From: Trichomonas vaginalis G3
Lineage: Eukaryota; Parabasalia; Trichomonadida; Trichomonadidae
Direction: 5' to 3'
NCBI RefSeq assembly: GCF_026262505.1
Contig: NC_067205.1
Coordinates: 1,302,001 to 1,366,000, forward strand
Length of the DNA: 64,000 nt
Made by a program: the position numbers and the translations under genes. Each line of letters starts with the position of its first letter. Position 1 is the stretch's first letter. Below, piece by piece: positions 8,497 to 16,919 of this stretch. The notes beneath the pieces were generated by a model. The model worked only from the letters and a program-made list of their open reading frames with translations. It did no database searches and was not told where the DNA came from.

Positions 8497-11444
8497 GTAC
8501 CATGCGAATATAGTCACAAATGGTGGCATGTAATCTGCACCCGAACCTGTTGGATTTGTTGTGAAAGTGTGTGAATGATTTCCTGCGGTTCCACAGAAAA
8601 TACCTGCGCCTGAATCTACTGGGTCACTTGAAATATCATATCTATTCATTCCCTGTCTATCCGAACCTGCTGCAAGATTTGTATAACCTCTTTTTGTTAT
8701 TGAATGTGAATGACTACCTGTTGTGTTTGTAGTTCCTGTATGAGTGTGCGGTGGAAGGTTTGCTTCTTTAATTTTCTTCGAACCTCCTGTTTGCTTTGAA
8801 TATCTAGCACAGTATAAGAATTTATCTACAATCTGCTTCCACGTACCAAAACCTAAAACTGTTTCTGGATTTGTTGAATTCATTGACGTATAAATAGAAC
8901 CAACAGGATATAATGTTTGAAGTATTTCAGTCTTTAATGTTTGAAGCTCTGTTTTGTCTGCTTTCTTATCTAACATTGTTGGTAGTTCATATGCTTCAAA
9001 GTTTCTGGCATGATCTTCGATATTCCTGCAACTGTTATCTAAATTGTTTAGTGTATCTTTTACGCTTGTACTCGGATTCTCTAAAGGTGCACTTGAACCG
9101 AGGGTATAGTTCAATATTATGTCGTCTGCTCTAACAGTAGTGAAGGAGTTATGTGTATGGTTCTTGTCAGCTTTCTTATCTAACATTGCTGGTAGTTCAT
9201 GTGTTTCAAAGTTTCTGACATGACCTTCGATATTCATACATTTGTTATTTAAGGAGTTTAGTGTATCTTTTACGCTTGTACTCGGATTCTCTAAAGGTGC
9301 ACTTGAACCGAGGGTATAGTTCAATATTATGTCGTCTGCTCTAACAGTAGTGAAGGATTTATGTGTATGGTTCTTGTCAGCTTTACTATTTAATGTAGCT
9401 TGAAGTTCATTTATATCGGAGATATTGTGTTTATGAGATTTCAAAACTTTGTTCATTGCTTCGAGTTCATCTTTGCTGGCTTTACTTTTAATAGCATCTT
9501 CAAAAGTTATTTTTGACTTAACTCTCAATGTAAATCTTGGTTCAACTAATACACCGTTAACAGAGAAGTATGAAGCATAAATTTCATCGTTATAACCAAA
9601 TGCTTCTGGTGCTTTACCTGTGTCATACTGTACAGTACAGTGTATGTCATAACCTTTAGCACGAATGAATTTATATCTTCTTTCATTAACATCTTCAGTG
9701 CTTATTTGTTCATCCTGTGTTAAATATCCATGGTAGTCCGTTATAATCTGTTCGTCTGAACTTATATAATGAACATGGTTCTTGACTTTATCACTCAGAG
9801 CTAAAAGCTCATTTTTGTCTGCTTTTTCGGCTAATTTCTCATTAACATCATTCACTTCTAATTCAACTCTTCCGCCAGAACTCTTATTATCATTAATCTT
9901 TTTCATTAATTCGGTAATTACGTCATAAAGACTATATTCTGTTTTCGGTTTTGTAAATAATGAGTCAAAATTTCTTTTCATCATTACATCGCTGACATTA
10001 ATGATATCACCAATTCCTTTTTCATTTATTCTCTTCATTAGTTCTGCAATAATGACGAATATATAATCTGTTAATTTATTCTCTTCATCGAGGGTTATAG
10101 AATGTTTTGAAATTGAATCATTAACTCCTCTAAATAAATCAATAACTTCAGGATACACGTTTTTAATGTCTCGAATAACCCGACCAGTATCCTGTTGTTC
10201 ATGTTCTTCGTTCCCGTCGTTACGTGGTTTTATATCTCTAACCATCATCAACGCAGCCATAACCGGAGGGTTTGTTGCTATCTGTTCGAAAATCCGTCCG
10301 TTATGTACAGTATATCTAAATAATTTCTTTGTGTTTGTTAAAACATTTGAAACAAGTCTTTTAAAACCATCTACAAAATTTCCTGTTTCACCTAATGTTC
10401 TTGCAGCATTTACAAGCTCACCCATTCCAGCTTTTGACCCCAAAAACGTCCATATTGCATTTATTTCACTCTGTATAGTTGTCCATTCAGCGAAACTAAC
10501 ACCCGCATTCGCTAAGCTGAAAATGAAATTCAGTGGATCAAACTTAATTCCACCTTCTTTTTCAATTTCAACGAACTCACTAACATGAGATTTTAAGTAT
10601 TCTTTCGTTAAAATTGTTTTCCCCGATGTTATGTCATTAACGAAACTATCACCGTCAAAAGTTAACGAATTCAATTTCGTCGTTGATGCTTTTATTTCAT
10701 ACACCGCTTTATCGATAGTTTTTGGCTCACCTTCTTTAGAAGCATATGAAACATTAATGAATGAATTATATGTATTCGTGAATGAATTAAAATCAATGAT
10801 TTTCATTAATGACGCCTTTAATGATTCATTTACTGTCGAATCCCTTAAAGTAATTAATGAACTGTCATTTATGAAAGGTACACTGCAAACCGTCGAGTTT
10901 GGATCAAATGCTGTAGTTGGTGCAGGAATATTAATGATATAAGTCATTAAATCATTAAGTGACGTAAATAATGTTGTCGTTTTTGATTTAATTTCTTTAG
11001 CATCTGTTATATATGGTAATTTTATTTCTGTAGTTTCTGAATTAAAGATATTCGCTAAAATGTTTTTAAACTGTTTTGAACAGCTGTGTAAACCGTTGAA
11101 TCCGGAACTCTTACGATTTCACCGTCCTTAATAAAAGGCATTGCACATGGTGTAGTGCTTGGGTCAAATCTTTTTGGGTTATGATTCAACATATATTCTA
11201 ATGCTTCATAAACAGACCTATATACGGTTGTATTATCTTTTTCAATAATTTCACCGTCCTTTATAAACGGCATAGTACATGGAGTTAAAATAGGGTCAAA
11301 CTTTTCATAGTCCTTCCATGTTATGTATTTCTCAGTATTTCCATCAGTGATAACAATATATTTGTCAGTAAGTGTGAGAGAGTATTGACCAAAATATAAA
11401 CGTTTAGCTCTGTCAGCTTCATACGCATATGCAGCTATACTCAT
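8485..11444 (-). pseudogene. Tail-fibre-like virion protein gene of the Maverick, about one break
   Basis: The C-terminal 150 residues match the phage tail-fibre or baseplate head (collar) domain: TLYPVGSIYTSMNSTNP, FGTWKQIVDKFLY, then His-rich LPPHTHTG and GNHSHTF, ending MPPFVTIFAWYRVQ. In phages this domain sits at the host-binding tip. Before it are two near-identical 68-residue repeats (KADKNHTH, SFTTVRADDIIL) and helical stalk segments starting KADK. At the other end, three repeats of an FDP, PC or VC, PFI.D motif occur, possibly the part that anchors to the capsid. The gene carries about one break. It probably codes for a fibre that binds the target cell surface. Confidence 0.75.
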
Positions 11445-11460
11445 ATTTTAATGAGAATAA

Positions 11461-12237
11461 AATGTTTTCTATTTGCAAAGTACAGACCCAAACGAATACG
11501 GGACAGTAAAGCTACAAACAAACTTAGGTCTACAGAATGAGGCGCTTGCATTCAGAATGGTTGACTTCAATACTATCGCTTCATTCGTTATAACAGATGA
11601 AACAGATTTCATGGAGATTGAAATAGATGGAAAGAAGCACGAAATAAGATTTCACAATAATGTAGAATATAAGATGGAAACATTAGCTGGAGTGTTAAAT
11701 GCTCTCATAAATACTACAATAAACAAGGATAATGAAGAAAACTTAATGAATGTTAAACTTATTGCAGGAGTTTTGAAGTTCAGTTATGCGAAGGAGTTTA
11801 AGATACCAAGAATGAGTCATAGAGTACAACTTCTTTTGGGTGCATACCATATGACATTTCCTTTGAAAAGTGTTGACAAAACGATTGAGATGAAATCTGT
11901 TCCATACGTATGTTATGGTAATTGTTTATACATTGAGTCTAAAATAGCTAATGTCACAGGCATTTCAGGAGTTAATAGTAAAGGTTCAGTAGAATATAAA
12001 TCCTTCTGTTATGCAGTCAATTCAATGTTCATTCCAAACGTTCCTGTCATAGCAACTCATTTAGGTAAATGGGTTCGCATTAGTCCTCATAATTTGAAAG
12101 ACATGCAATTCAGACTTGTTGACTTTCAAGGAGAGCCTGTAGAACTGAAGGCACCAGTGCGAATGACTGTTGAAGTTGACTTTTTAGAAAATATTAAATG
12201 CAACAGCTTACAAGAGAACTCAGAGCTAAAAATATAA
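11461..12237 (+). CDS. Capsid-like (minor capsid or penton-type) Maverick protein
   Basis: About 254 residues, beta-rich. The closing segment WVRISPHNLKDMQFRLVDFQ, then GEPVELKAPVRMTVEVDFL, resembles the end of small single-jelly-roll capsid proteins of Polintons and adintoviruses, where D.QG....L....V...F is typical. This is inference from pattern, not proof. The exact start is unclear; I see no ATG at the beginning of the open frame. The divergent fibre gene starts about 20 bases upstream on the other strand. Confidence 0.5.
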   Translation, partial: NVFYLQSTDPNEYGTVKLQTNLGLQNEALAFRMVDFNTIASFVITDETDFMEIEIDGKKHEIRFHNNVEYKMETLAGVLNALINTTINKDNEENLMNVKLIAGVLKFSYAKEFKIPRMSHRVQLLLGAYHMTFPLKSVDKTIEMKSVPYVCYGNCLYIESKIANVTGISGVNSKGSVEYKSFCYAVNSMFIPNVPVIATHLGKWVRISPHNLKDMQFRLVDFQGEPVELKAPVRMTVEVDFLENIKCNSLQENSELKI

Positions 12238-12302
12238 AGTATGAATGTTATGTATTAGGTCATGAACTTTGGTTGTTGCTGTTTGATGAAACAATGAGTT
12301 AG
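12198..12302 (+). CDS. Small Maverick ORF, 34 residues
   Basis: MQQLTRELRAKNIKYECYV onward; it overlaps the end of the capsid-like gene by 40 bases in another frame and ends two bases before the next small ORF. The tight packing and plausible composition favour a real small gene, but it is too short to be sure. Confidence 0.3.
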   Translation: MQQLTRELRAKNIKYECYVLGHELWLLLFDETMS

Positions 12303-12304
12303 TT

Positions 12305-12439
12305 ATGTCAGTCAAGAGAACAGAAAAATATTGTGTTAGTGAAAACTGCACCAAGTCAATAAGATTAGGTTTGCATTATGAAGATGAGTTCGATACTGTT
12401 GAAGAAGTTTTGGATAGATATTACAAATTGCTAACTTGA
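12305..12439 (+). CDS. Small Maverick ORF, 44 residues
   Basis: MSVKRTEKYCVSENCTKS then an acidic helical end (YEDEFDTVEEVLDRYYKLL). The CxxxxxC pair may bind metal. It follows the preceding ORF by two bases, giving an operon-like order. Function unknown. Confidence 0.35.
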   Translation: MSVKRTEKYCVSENCTKSIRLGLHYEDEFDTVEEVLDRYYKLLT

Positions 12440-12452
12440 AATTTTTTTGACT

Positions 12453-12490
12453 GACGGCGCAAAGCGCCAAGATGGGCTCAAAGAGCCCTC
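12453..12490. repeat. Double GC hairpin between convergent genes
   Basis: GGCGC-AAA-GCGCC (12456-12468) and GGGCTC-AAA-GAGCCC (12474-12488), flanked on both sides by CTGAC. It lies between the small + strand ORFs and a convergent gene and could terminate both. A variant of the first hairpin (CTGACGGCACAAAGTG) is near 7165. Confidence 0.65.
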
Positions 12491-12499
12491 CTGACTGCT

Positions 12500-13141
12500 T
12501 TAATTTACTAAAACATATTTCAAACAAAGTTTATATTCTGTTGAAAGTTTTGTATACTCGTTCGAATATTTATACTTAAACTCAACTCCTGTAGTTCCTG
12601 GTGTTTCAATGATGCGGATGTTACCTATTTTCATGAATAGTGGAGTTTGACCACAGCATTCGATTTCAGGGTCGAGATAGTCAATGACACATTGTTTCCC
12701 TGTTATTCGTGAGATAACATTTTCAAGGTCCTCCTTTGTTAGAATTATTTGGTTCTTGCTTATAAGATTTGTCAAAAGCTTCTTATCGTCTTTGAGTAAA
12801 ATTGTTTGGTATAACTGAAGAAGGTAATAGTCTACGTTATCTGAAGGATTTGTTTGAACATTTGTGTAAGGATTGTCGTTGGCTTCTCTTGAAAGAATTT
12901 GGTCCAGTGGTGGATACTCTAACTTAACATCTGATGTAGCGTTAGCGTTTGAAGCTGAGTTTAAATTCACGGCGCCATGCTCCAAGACCGAAGGTCCCGA
13001 CTTAAGTTCTGGTTCTTTTTCTTTCAAACACTCCGAACTATAGTTCTTTATGACAATATTGTTTGTCGTTCGTGAGTCAACATTTGATGTTGGTTCAATT
13101 GGAACATTAACGGCACCAGCTAAGATGGATTTGCTTCTCAT
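12500..13141 (-). CDS. Conserved trichomonad Maverick protein (213 residues), kin in element II
   Basis: The N-terminal half is low complexity (Asn/Ser/Thr rich); the C-terminal half is a folded domain with ILTKEDLENVISRITGK, ECCGQTPLFMKIGNIRI and KLSTEYKLCLKYV. The ORF at 61910-62434 in element II has the same order (SLIHIIAILCDV, SCCGTVAKI, IVDEYKISLEK), so this is a conserved Maverick gene of unknown function, with the CCG motif as its best marker. It starts divergently from the gene at 13167. A GC hairpin (GACCGAAGGTC, near 12985) is coded in frame. Confidence 0.65.
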   Translation of the reverse strand: MRSKSILAGAVNVPIEPTSNVDSRTTNNIVIKNYSSECLKEKEPELKSGPSVLEHGAVNLNSASNANATSDVKLEYPPLDQILSREANDNPYTNVQTNPSDNVDYYLLQLYQTILLKDDKKLLTNLISKNQIILTKEDLENVISRITGKQCVIDYLDPEIECCGQTPLFMKIGNIRIIETPGTTGVEFKYKYSNEYTKLSTEYKLCLKYVLVN

Positions 13142-13166
13142 TTCATATAGAATAAAAACCTTTTAT

Positions 13167-13568
13167 ATGTATGAAATGAACAATATACTCGACAAGGGTT
13201 TGAATGTAAAGCTAACGAATGAAAATATTGTTGAATTCACTGAGACAGGTGCTGTGTATAAAGATGTAGAACTACTGAACAAAAGAGCTAAGGGAAGAAG
13301 CAGGAACATGAACAAAGGGTGGAAGCCTATAAAAATTTATGTCAATGATGGCTCAGGAGGTTCAAACATAAAGTATGCAGAAAGTTATAGAGTTTATGCT
13401 CTCAAAGGTGAAAAGCCTTCATTTAAGAACAGCTATTCTAACGCATATCCTCAAAAGCTAACGGATGGGGAAGTGGATGATATGAATGACAGCAAAAATA
13501 TTAACAGAAATGGCGACAGAGATGCATGGAATTTGTTTACCATCAGTCAATTGAAGGTTAAACTTTAA
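13167..13568 (+). CDS. Maverick protein of unknown function, 133 residues
   Basis: I start at 13167 (MYEMNNILDKGLNVKL), since codons upstream overlap the divergent gene. The N-terminal half is basic; the middle KPIKIYVNDGSGGSNIKY resembles the VFVTDGQGNIKVIN segment of a conserved gene in element II (60792-61507), hinting at a shared virion-associated family. The end overlaps the convergent ATPase gene by four bases. The match is weak. Confidence 0.5.
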   Translation: MYEMNNILDKGLNVKLTNENIVEFTETGAVYKDVELLNKRAKGRSRNMNKGWKPIKIYVNDGSGGSNIKYAESYRVYALKGEKPSFKNSYSNAYPQKLTDGEVDDMNDSKNINRNGDRDAWNLFTISQLKVKL

Positions 13569-14452
13569 AACAATGTTGGTCGTTCCCATGGAATATTTTT
13601 GACTTTAATGGTGTTAGTCATGATATGAATCTCAAGGTATGAACGAGGAGAGATGAGAGACTTATATGCTTCCCAAATTTCTTCAAAAGGTAATGTTATA
13701 CCTGACTGTTTCCAAATGAGTTCAATATCATAACGTGAGAAACCTTGAAAGATAACGAAGTCAGTTATGAGACGTTTTATGTTTAAAGCTAAAAACCTCC
13801 ATGTTTGCATAAGTATTGCTACAGTTAAATGGTAATGTCTGACTTTAGTTATGATGTTAGCTAATGGTGAGTCAGGCTTTGAAACTAAACCTTTTCCGGC
13901 GAAGTCGTCACAAACTAATAAAGTGTTTGATGGATATTTTTTGAAGGGGTATTTTGAAAGTTTTGACAGAATGTAGTTTGTAAGTCGTTTCATATCGTAA
14001 ACTCCTGAGTATTGACGTAAGTGGTGTTTGTCAATAATTCTTTCCATCTCCTCAGAAATCTTTTGCATTCCTGACTGTATGAACTCTACGATGGCATAAT
14101 ATTTCCTCTTACGTCGAATGTAACGTTGAAGAAATTCAATGAGTTCACTGTCTGGAACTTTAACGACAGAGGCTTGAACTTTTGACATAAATGTTTTCGC
14201 TGTTGAGTCCATAGAGTCTGAAGTTGCTGATATAATGATTTGGTCATAATATGAGTCATTTCCTAAACGTTCTGTTATAAGAATATGACGAATGAGGTTA
14301 AATGTCTTTCCTGACCCCATCTTTCCACAATAGAAATAAACACCATTTGAACAGAACTCATAATCTTTGCTGAAAGGAAGAATAAGAGAAGAGTTAAGTT
14401 TGTCTGTAGTTTCATTCATGTCTTCATCTACGTCATGTATTAAATGCTTCAT
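13565..14452 (-). CDS. Maverick DNA packaging ATPase (A32/FtsK-type)
   Basis: This 295-residue P-loop ATPase would pump DNA into capsids. Walker A is GKMGSGKT at residues 43-50 and Walker B is LLVCDD at 178-183, followed by a conserved QTWRFL sensor-like stretch. The length fits the compact ATPases of Polintons. The C-terminal GFSRYDIELIWKQSG recurs as GFSRQQLNVILYQV in element II, so both elements share it. The start codon is divergent from the 14469 gene with only 16 bases between, so the two share a promoter. Confidence 0.88.
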   Translation of the reverse strand: MKHLIHDVDEDMNETTDKLNSSLILPFSKDYEFCSNGVYFYCGKMGSGKTFNLIRHILITERLGNDSYYDQIIISATSDSMDSTAKTFMSKVQASVVKVPDSELIEFLQRYIRRKRKYYAIVEFIQSGMQKISEEMERIIDKHHLRQYSGVYDMKRLTNYILSKLSKYPFKKYPSNTLLVCDDFAGKGLVSKPDSPLANIITKVRHYHLTVAILMQTWRFLALNIKRLITDFVIFQGFSRYDIELIWKQSGITLPFEEIWEAYKSLISPRSYLEIHIMTNTIKVKNIPWERPTLF

Positions 14453-14468
14453 TTTATCTCCATTAAAA

Positions 14469-15350
14469 ATGCAAGTCAGAAATATTCAGAACATAGCACC
14501 GAGTCTAACTGACAAGAGTATAAAGATATACTATGAACACGTTATGATGAAACCTACCAAAATTCAAGAAAGTCAGTATACTTATGAATATCCAAGACAC
14601 TGGGTAGAGTATGTAGGAGGTGAGAAAGCTATTGAAATCAGACAAGTTAGAAGTATTCCAGCAGGAAGAACAATATTATTGAAGAACTTTAATGTTTTGA
14701 GGTATAATGATAAAACAAAGAAGCAAGATAGTTTCCCTGTTGCTGTGTATGTGAACTTAGATACAGGAGATGACATGAAAGTTTTTAACACAAAGCTTCA
14801 AACGGTAGTGAGAGAACAACTGACTGCGGAAGGACATCCATTACCTTCAGAAGTTACCATAGCATATAATTTTGAAACAAACTCAATAGATTTTAAAGTC
14901 GTCTCTGCAAAGAAGTCAGGATTTACATTTAATGAAGCAGATGTCTATTCGAATGAAAACTTCAAAGCTATTGCATGGTTAGATAATGACGATTGCTTTA
15001 AGAAAATATTTAAATACAGTGACTCAACGATGTCAATAGATGACCTTCGTGGAATGTTACCATCGACGTTTACAGTAGAAGGTTCAGCAGGATTGCTTAC
15101 AAGATTGTCAATTGGTGGTATTTGGTCTCGTGAGAACATTGTTATAAAATCCAGTATAAGTGAATTTGCTGAAGAATCTATATTATGTCTTTCAAACTAT
15201 ATGTATTCGCCGACGAAGCATTATAGTATAACAAACTTTGTCAGTAAGTTTAACATAAGACTTGTCGAACCTTCTTCAATGAAAGATGTTGTGCTACCCA
15301 AAGACGGAAAGGATGGACTCATTATTGAGATGATTTTAATAGCATATTAA
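14469..15350 (+). CDS. Probable Maverick structural protein, 293 residues
   Basis: Beta-rich protein without signal or membrane segments: HWVEYVGGEKAIEIRQVRSI, GRTILLKNFNVLRY, SFPVAVYVNLDTGDD, ending GLIIEMILIAY. It is divergent from the packaging ATPase and heads a same-strand block with no gaps (next ATG directly after its stop), as virion genes often are in Polintons. I cannot match it to the major capsid protein; a second capsid-associated or spike role is a guess. The start is ATG at 14469, 16 bases from the ATPase start. Confidence 0.5.
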   Translation: MQVRNIQNIAPSLTDKSIKIYYEHVMMKPTKIQESQYTYEYPRHWVEYVGGEKAIEIRQVRSIPAGRTILLKNFNVLRYNDKTKKQDSFPVAVYVNLDTGDDMKVFNTKLQTVVREQLTAEGHPLPSEVTIAYNFETNSIDFKVVSAKKSGFTFNEADVYSNENFKAIAWLDNDDCFKKIFKYSDSTMSIDDLRGMLPSTFTVEGSAGLLTRLSIGGIWSRENIVIKSSISEFAEESILCLSNYMYSPTKHYSITNFVSKFNIRLVEPSSMKDVVLPKDGKDGLIIEMILIAY

Positions 15351-15575
15351 ATGAGCTTGTTCTTGAAGGTCATTCATGATGAAATAACTGTTGTAGAAGA
15401 TGTTAGCAATTGTTCAGACATTTTGAAGCGTATAGATGATATAAGAAAGAAGTTAGATAGACCGCAAAGCGGTGAGGGCGAAGCCCGTGAGAACGCTTAT
15501 GTTTCATTGACTTTCTCCAGTAACGAGAACTTTTATGAGATAATATTGAAGAGAGATGATTTTAATATGGTGTAA
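15351..15575 (+). CDS. Small Maverick protein, 74 residues
   Basis: It begins on the base after the previous stop (TAA then ATG) and ends directly before the next gene, so it is part of a contiguous block. Helical N-terminus (CSDILKRIDDIRKKLDR), then PQSGEGEA at residues 38-45 coded by a GC-rich double hairpin, then a beta-rich end. Function unknown. Confidence 0.55.
   Translation: MSLFLKVIHDEITVVEDVSNCSDILKRIDDIRKKLDRPQSGEGEARENAYVSLTFSSNENFYEIILKRDDFNMV
15460..15488. repeat. GC-rich double hairpin, copy 3, inside 74-residue gene
   Basis: CCGCAAAGCGG (15462-15472) and GGGCGAAGCCC (15476-15486), the reverse complement of copies 1 and 2. On the coding strand it reads PQSGEGEA, in the same frame as PQRGEDEV of the polymerase gene. 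Confidence 0.75.
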
Positions 15576-16103
15576 ATGGTAGCTTGGGCAGCTTTAGGCG
15601 CAATGGGAACAAAAGCATTAGCATTTGGAGCAAAAGCACTTGGAGCTTATGACGCAGTAAATAAAATGAGTGGAGGAAGGGTTTCGAAGACATTAGATGC
15701 AAATAAAGGAAAGATTGGAGGCTGGGTTGCAAAGAAGTTAAGATTAAATAAAATAGGGCTCATAAATAAAGCATCCAATTTGGTTGCGACTGAGTCAGAA
15801 AATGCTTTAGGAAAGGACGATGAGTTTGCAAAACACGCAAAAGACTTTAATGACCAGATGAAAGGTGAAACAATGCATTTAAATAGAGTCGATGGAACTA
15901 AAGAAAATGTTTCTTCTCCACTAGTAGTTCTTCCGTATGGTCCCTATGGAATGTATGGAAACCCTTACGAAAGACCATTTGACCCATTGACTGGTGGAAG
16001 TAACTGGTATCATTACGGACGAAGAAGAAAGACAGTCAAGTTGGAGACAGATGTTAAGAAAGCAACTAAAAAGAAACCAAGGAAGAGAGTTATAAAGCAA
16101 TGA
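15576..16103 (+). CDS. Maverick small virion-type protein, Gly/Ala N-terminus and basic tail
   Basis: 175 residues starting immediately after the previous stop. The first 35 residues are small and hydrophobic (WAALGAMGTKALAFGAKALG), amphipathic and possibly membrane-active. The middle has a Pro/Tyr/Gly stretch (LPYGPYGMYGNPYERPF). The end is strongly basic (KKATKKKPRKRVIK), suited to binding DNA. This layout recalls adenovirus core or pVI-like proteins of Polintons, but the likeness is in composition only. Confidence 0.5.
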   Translation: MVAWAALGAMGTKALAFGAKALGAYDAVNKMSGGRVSKTLDANKGKIGGWVAKKLRLNKIGLINKASNLVATESENALGKDDEFAKHAKDFNDQMKGETMHLNRVDGTKENVSSPLVVLPYGPYGMYGNPYERPFDPLTGGSNWYHYGRRRKTVKLETDVKKATKKKPRKRVIKQ

Positions 16104-16109
16104 ATTCAA

Positions 16110-16172
16110 CAGGGTGAAAAAACAGGTGAAAAAACAGGTGAGATCTCACCACTTCACCTAAATTTATTTTTG
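16110..16172. repeat. GATC-centred palindrome, copy 4 (G/C variant)
   Basis: GGTGAGATCTCACC at 16139-16152 with two preceding ACAGGTGAAAA units and following TTCACCTAAATTTATTTTTG. Same family as copy 3, here directly after a + strand gene. Confidence 0.75.
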
Positions 16173-16260
16173 TGCTATGTTTTCATACGTGTGAGGGTGG
16201 TGATATCATTAATTTTTAAGTTTATTTTTTATTTTACTGAAAATTTTTATTTGGATGTAA

Positions 16261-16545
16261 ATGGCAGAACAAAAGCAACTCATACAAATCGAAAAATATA
16301 ACAAACATACATTTAAACATTTATTCTTCCTTCCTGAGCATAACATGTTCTTTCAAATACATCCGAGACCAGTTGACTTTTCATTGACTGTGTATAAAGA
16401 TAGAAATAGTTATATCATTAAACCATACGATGATGAAGGTAAGTTATGTAAATTGTACGTTAAGAAGTTAGAGAAAGTTTATGGCTTCAAGTATGACTAC
16501 AATAGGGTTAACACTGATGATGAAGATATTGAGGAAAATTTATGA
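16261..16545 (+). CDS. Small Maverick protein, 94 residues
   Basis: Starts MAEQKQLIQIEKYNKHTFKH after the AT-rich leader TTTATTTTACTG; ends in an acidic tail (DDEDIEENL). Possibly a small beta fold. Its stop overlaps the next ATG (ATGA). Not recognised. Confidence 0.5.
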   Translation: MAEQKQLIQIEKYNKHTFKHLFFLPEHNMFFQIHPRPVDFSLTVYKDRNSYIIKPYDDEGKLCKLYVKKLEKVYGFKYDYNRVNTDDEDIEENL

Positions 16546-16706
16546 GAACATTAGTGAAGTCGTTAGTGAGAACGATAGTGAGAACGTTTATTTTTTACAT
16601 TAGTGAGTTCGTTAGTGAAGTGGTTGGCGGCTTTGTAAAGTGTCAAATTCACAAGTATTGGGTAAGGTGGAACGCAGTGCCGCCGTACCCAAGACTTGTA
16701 TACTAA
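16542..16706 (+). CDS. Possible small ORF at the right edge of the element
   Basis: 54 residues, MRTLVKSLVRTIVRTFIFYI onward, translationally coupled in layout (ATGA overlap). The DNA contains repeated GTTAGTGA units and interlocked inverted repeats, so it may be element-end DNA rather than a gene. Confidence 0.25.
   Translation: MRTLVKSLVRTIVRTFIFYISEFVSEVVGGFVKCQIHKYWVRWNAVPPYPRLVY
16626..16698. repeat. Interlocked inverted repeats near the right edge of element I
   Basis: GGCGGC (16626-16631) faces GCCGCC (16679-16684), and CAAGTATTGGGTA (16652-16664) faces TACCCAAGACTTG (16686-16698; 12 of 13 match). The arms cross rather than nest. This may be part of the element terminus. Confidence 0.45.
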
Positions 16707-16919
16707 CTAAATTCGATCGACATACCCTTTGTAAGGATTCATTCTAATGAAGTACGTTAACAATCAAAATATTCTATAAGTGTCTAGTATGGAATTCAAA
16801 AGAATAAAGAAAATAGTAACGTAAATAAACGTATTATGAAATAATTTATAATTAAAATGAAAAAAAGAAAAAATAATAAGTAAAGTGACTGGAAATGAAA
16901 ATGAAAATCAGTGTACAGT
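16707..16919. other. AT-rich junction without genes
   Basis: Between the last element-type sequence and the satellite I see only A/T-rich DNA with no reading frame of note and no tRNA. The true element boundary is probably here or just before it. Confidence 0.4.

Larger units (their letters stand above)
1..16706. mobile_element. Maverick/Polinton element I, left end outside window
   Basis: This is a Polinton identified by its gene set: protein-primed type DNA polymerase B, retroviral-like integrase with a C-terminal chromo-like segment, A32/FtsK-type packaging ATPase, a capsid-like protein and many small genes packed on both strands. I see no cysteine protease and no clear major capsid gene; they may lie to the left, since an open frame runs into base 1. 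The right edge is put near 16.7 kb, where element genes stop and a satellite begins; I could not confirm terminal inverted repeats. Most genes are open and codon use is even, so it looks young, but it carries about three or four breaks in the visible part. Repeats inside it are listed separately. Confidence 0.9.

Noticed and set aside
8485-11444. Integrated bacteriophage
   Set aside because: The surrounding genes are those of a Maverick (polymerase B, retroviral-like integrase, A32-type ATPase); only the fibre tip is phage-like.
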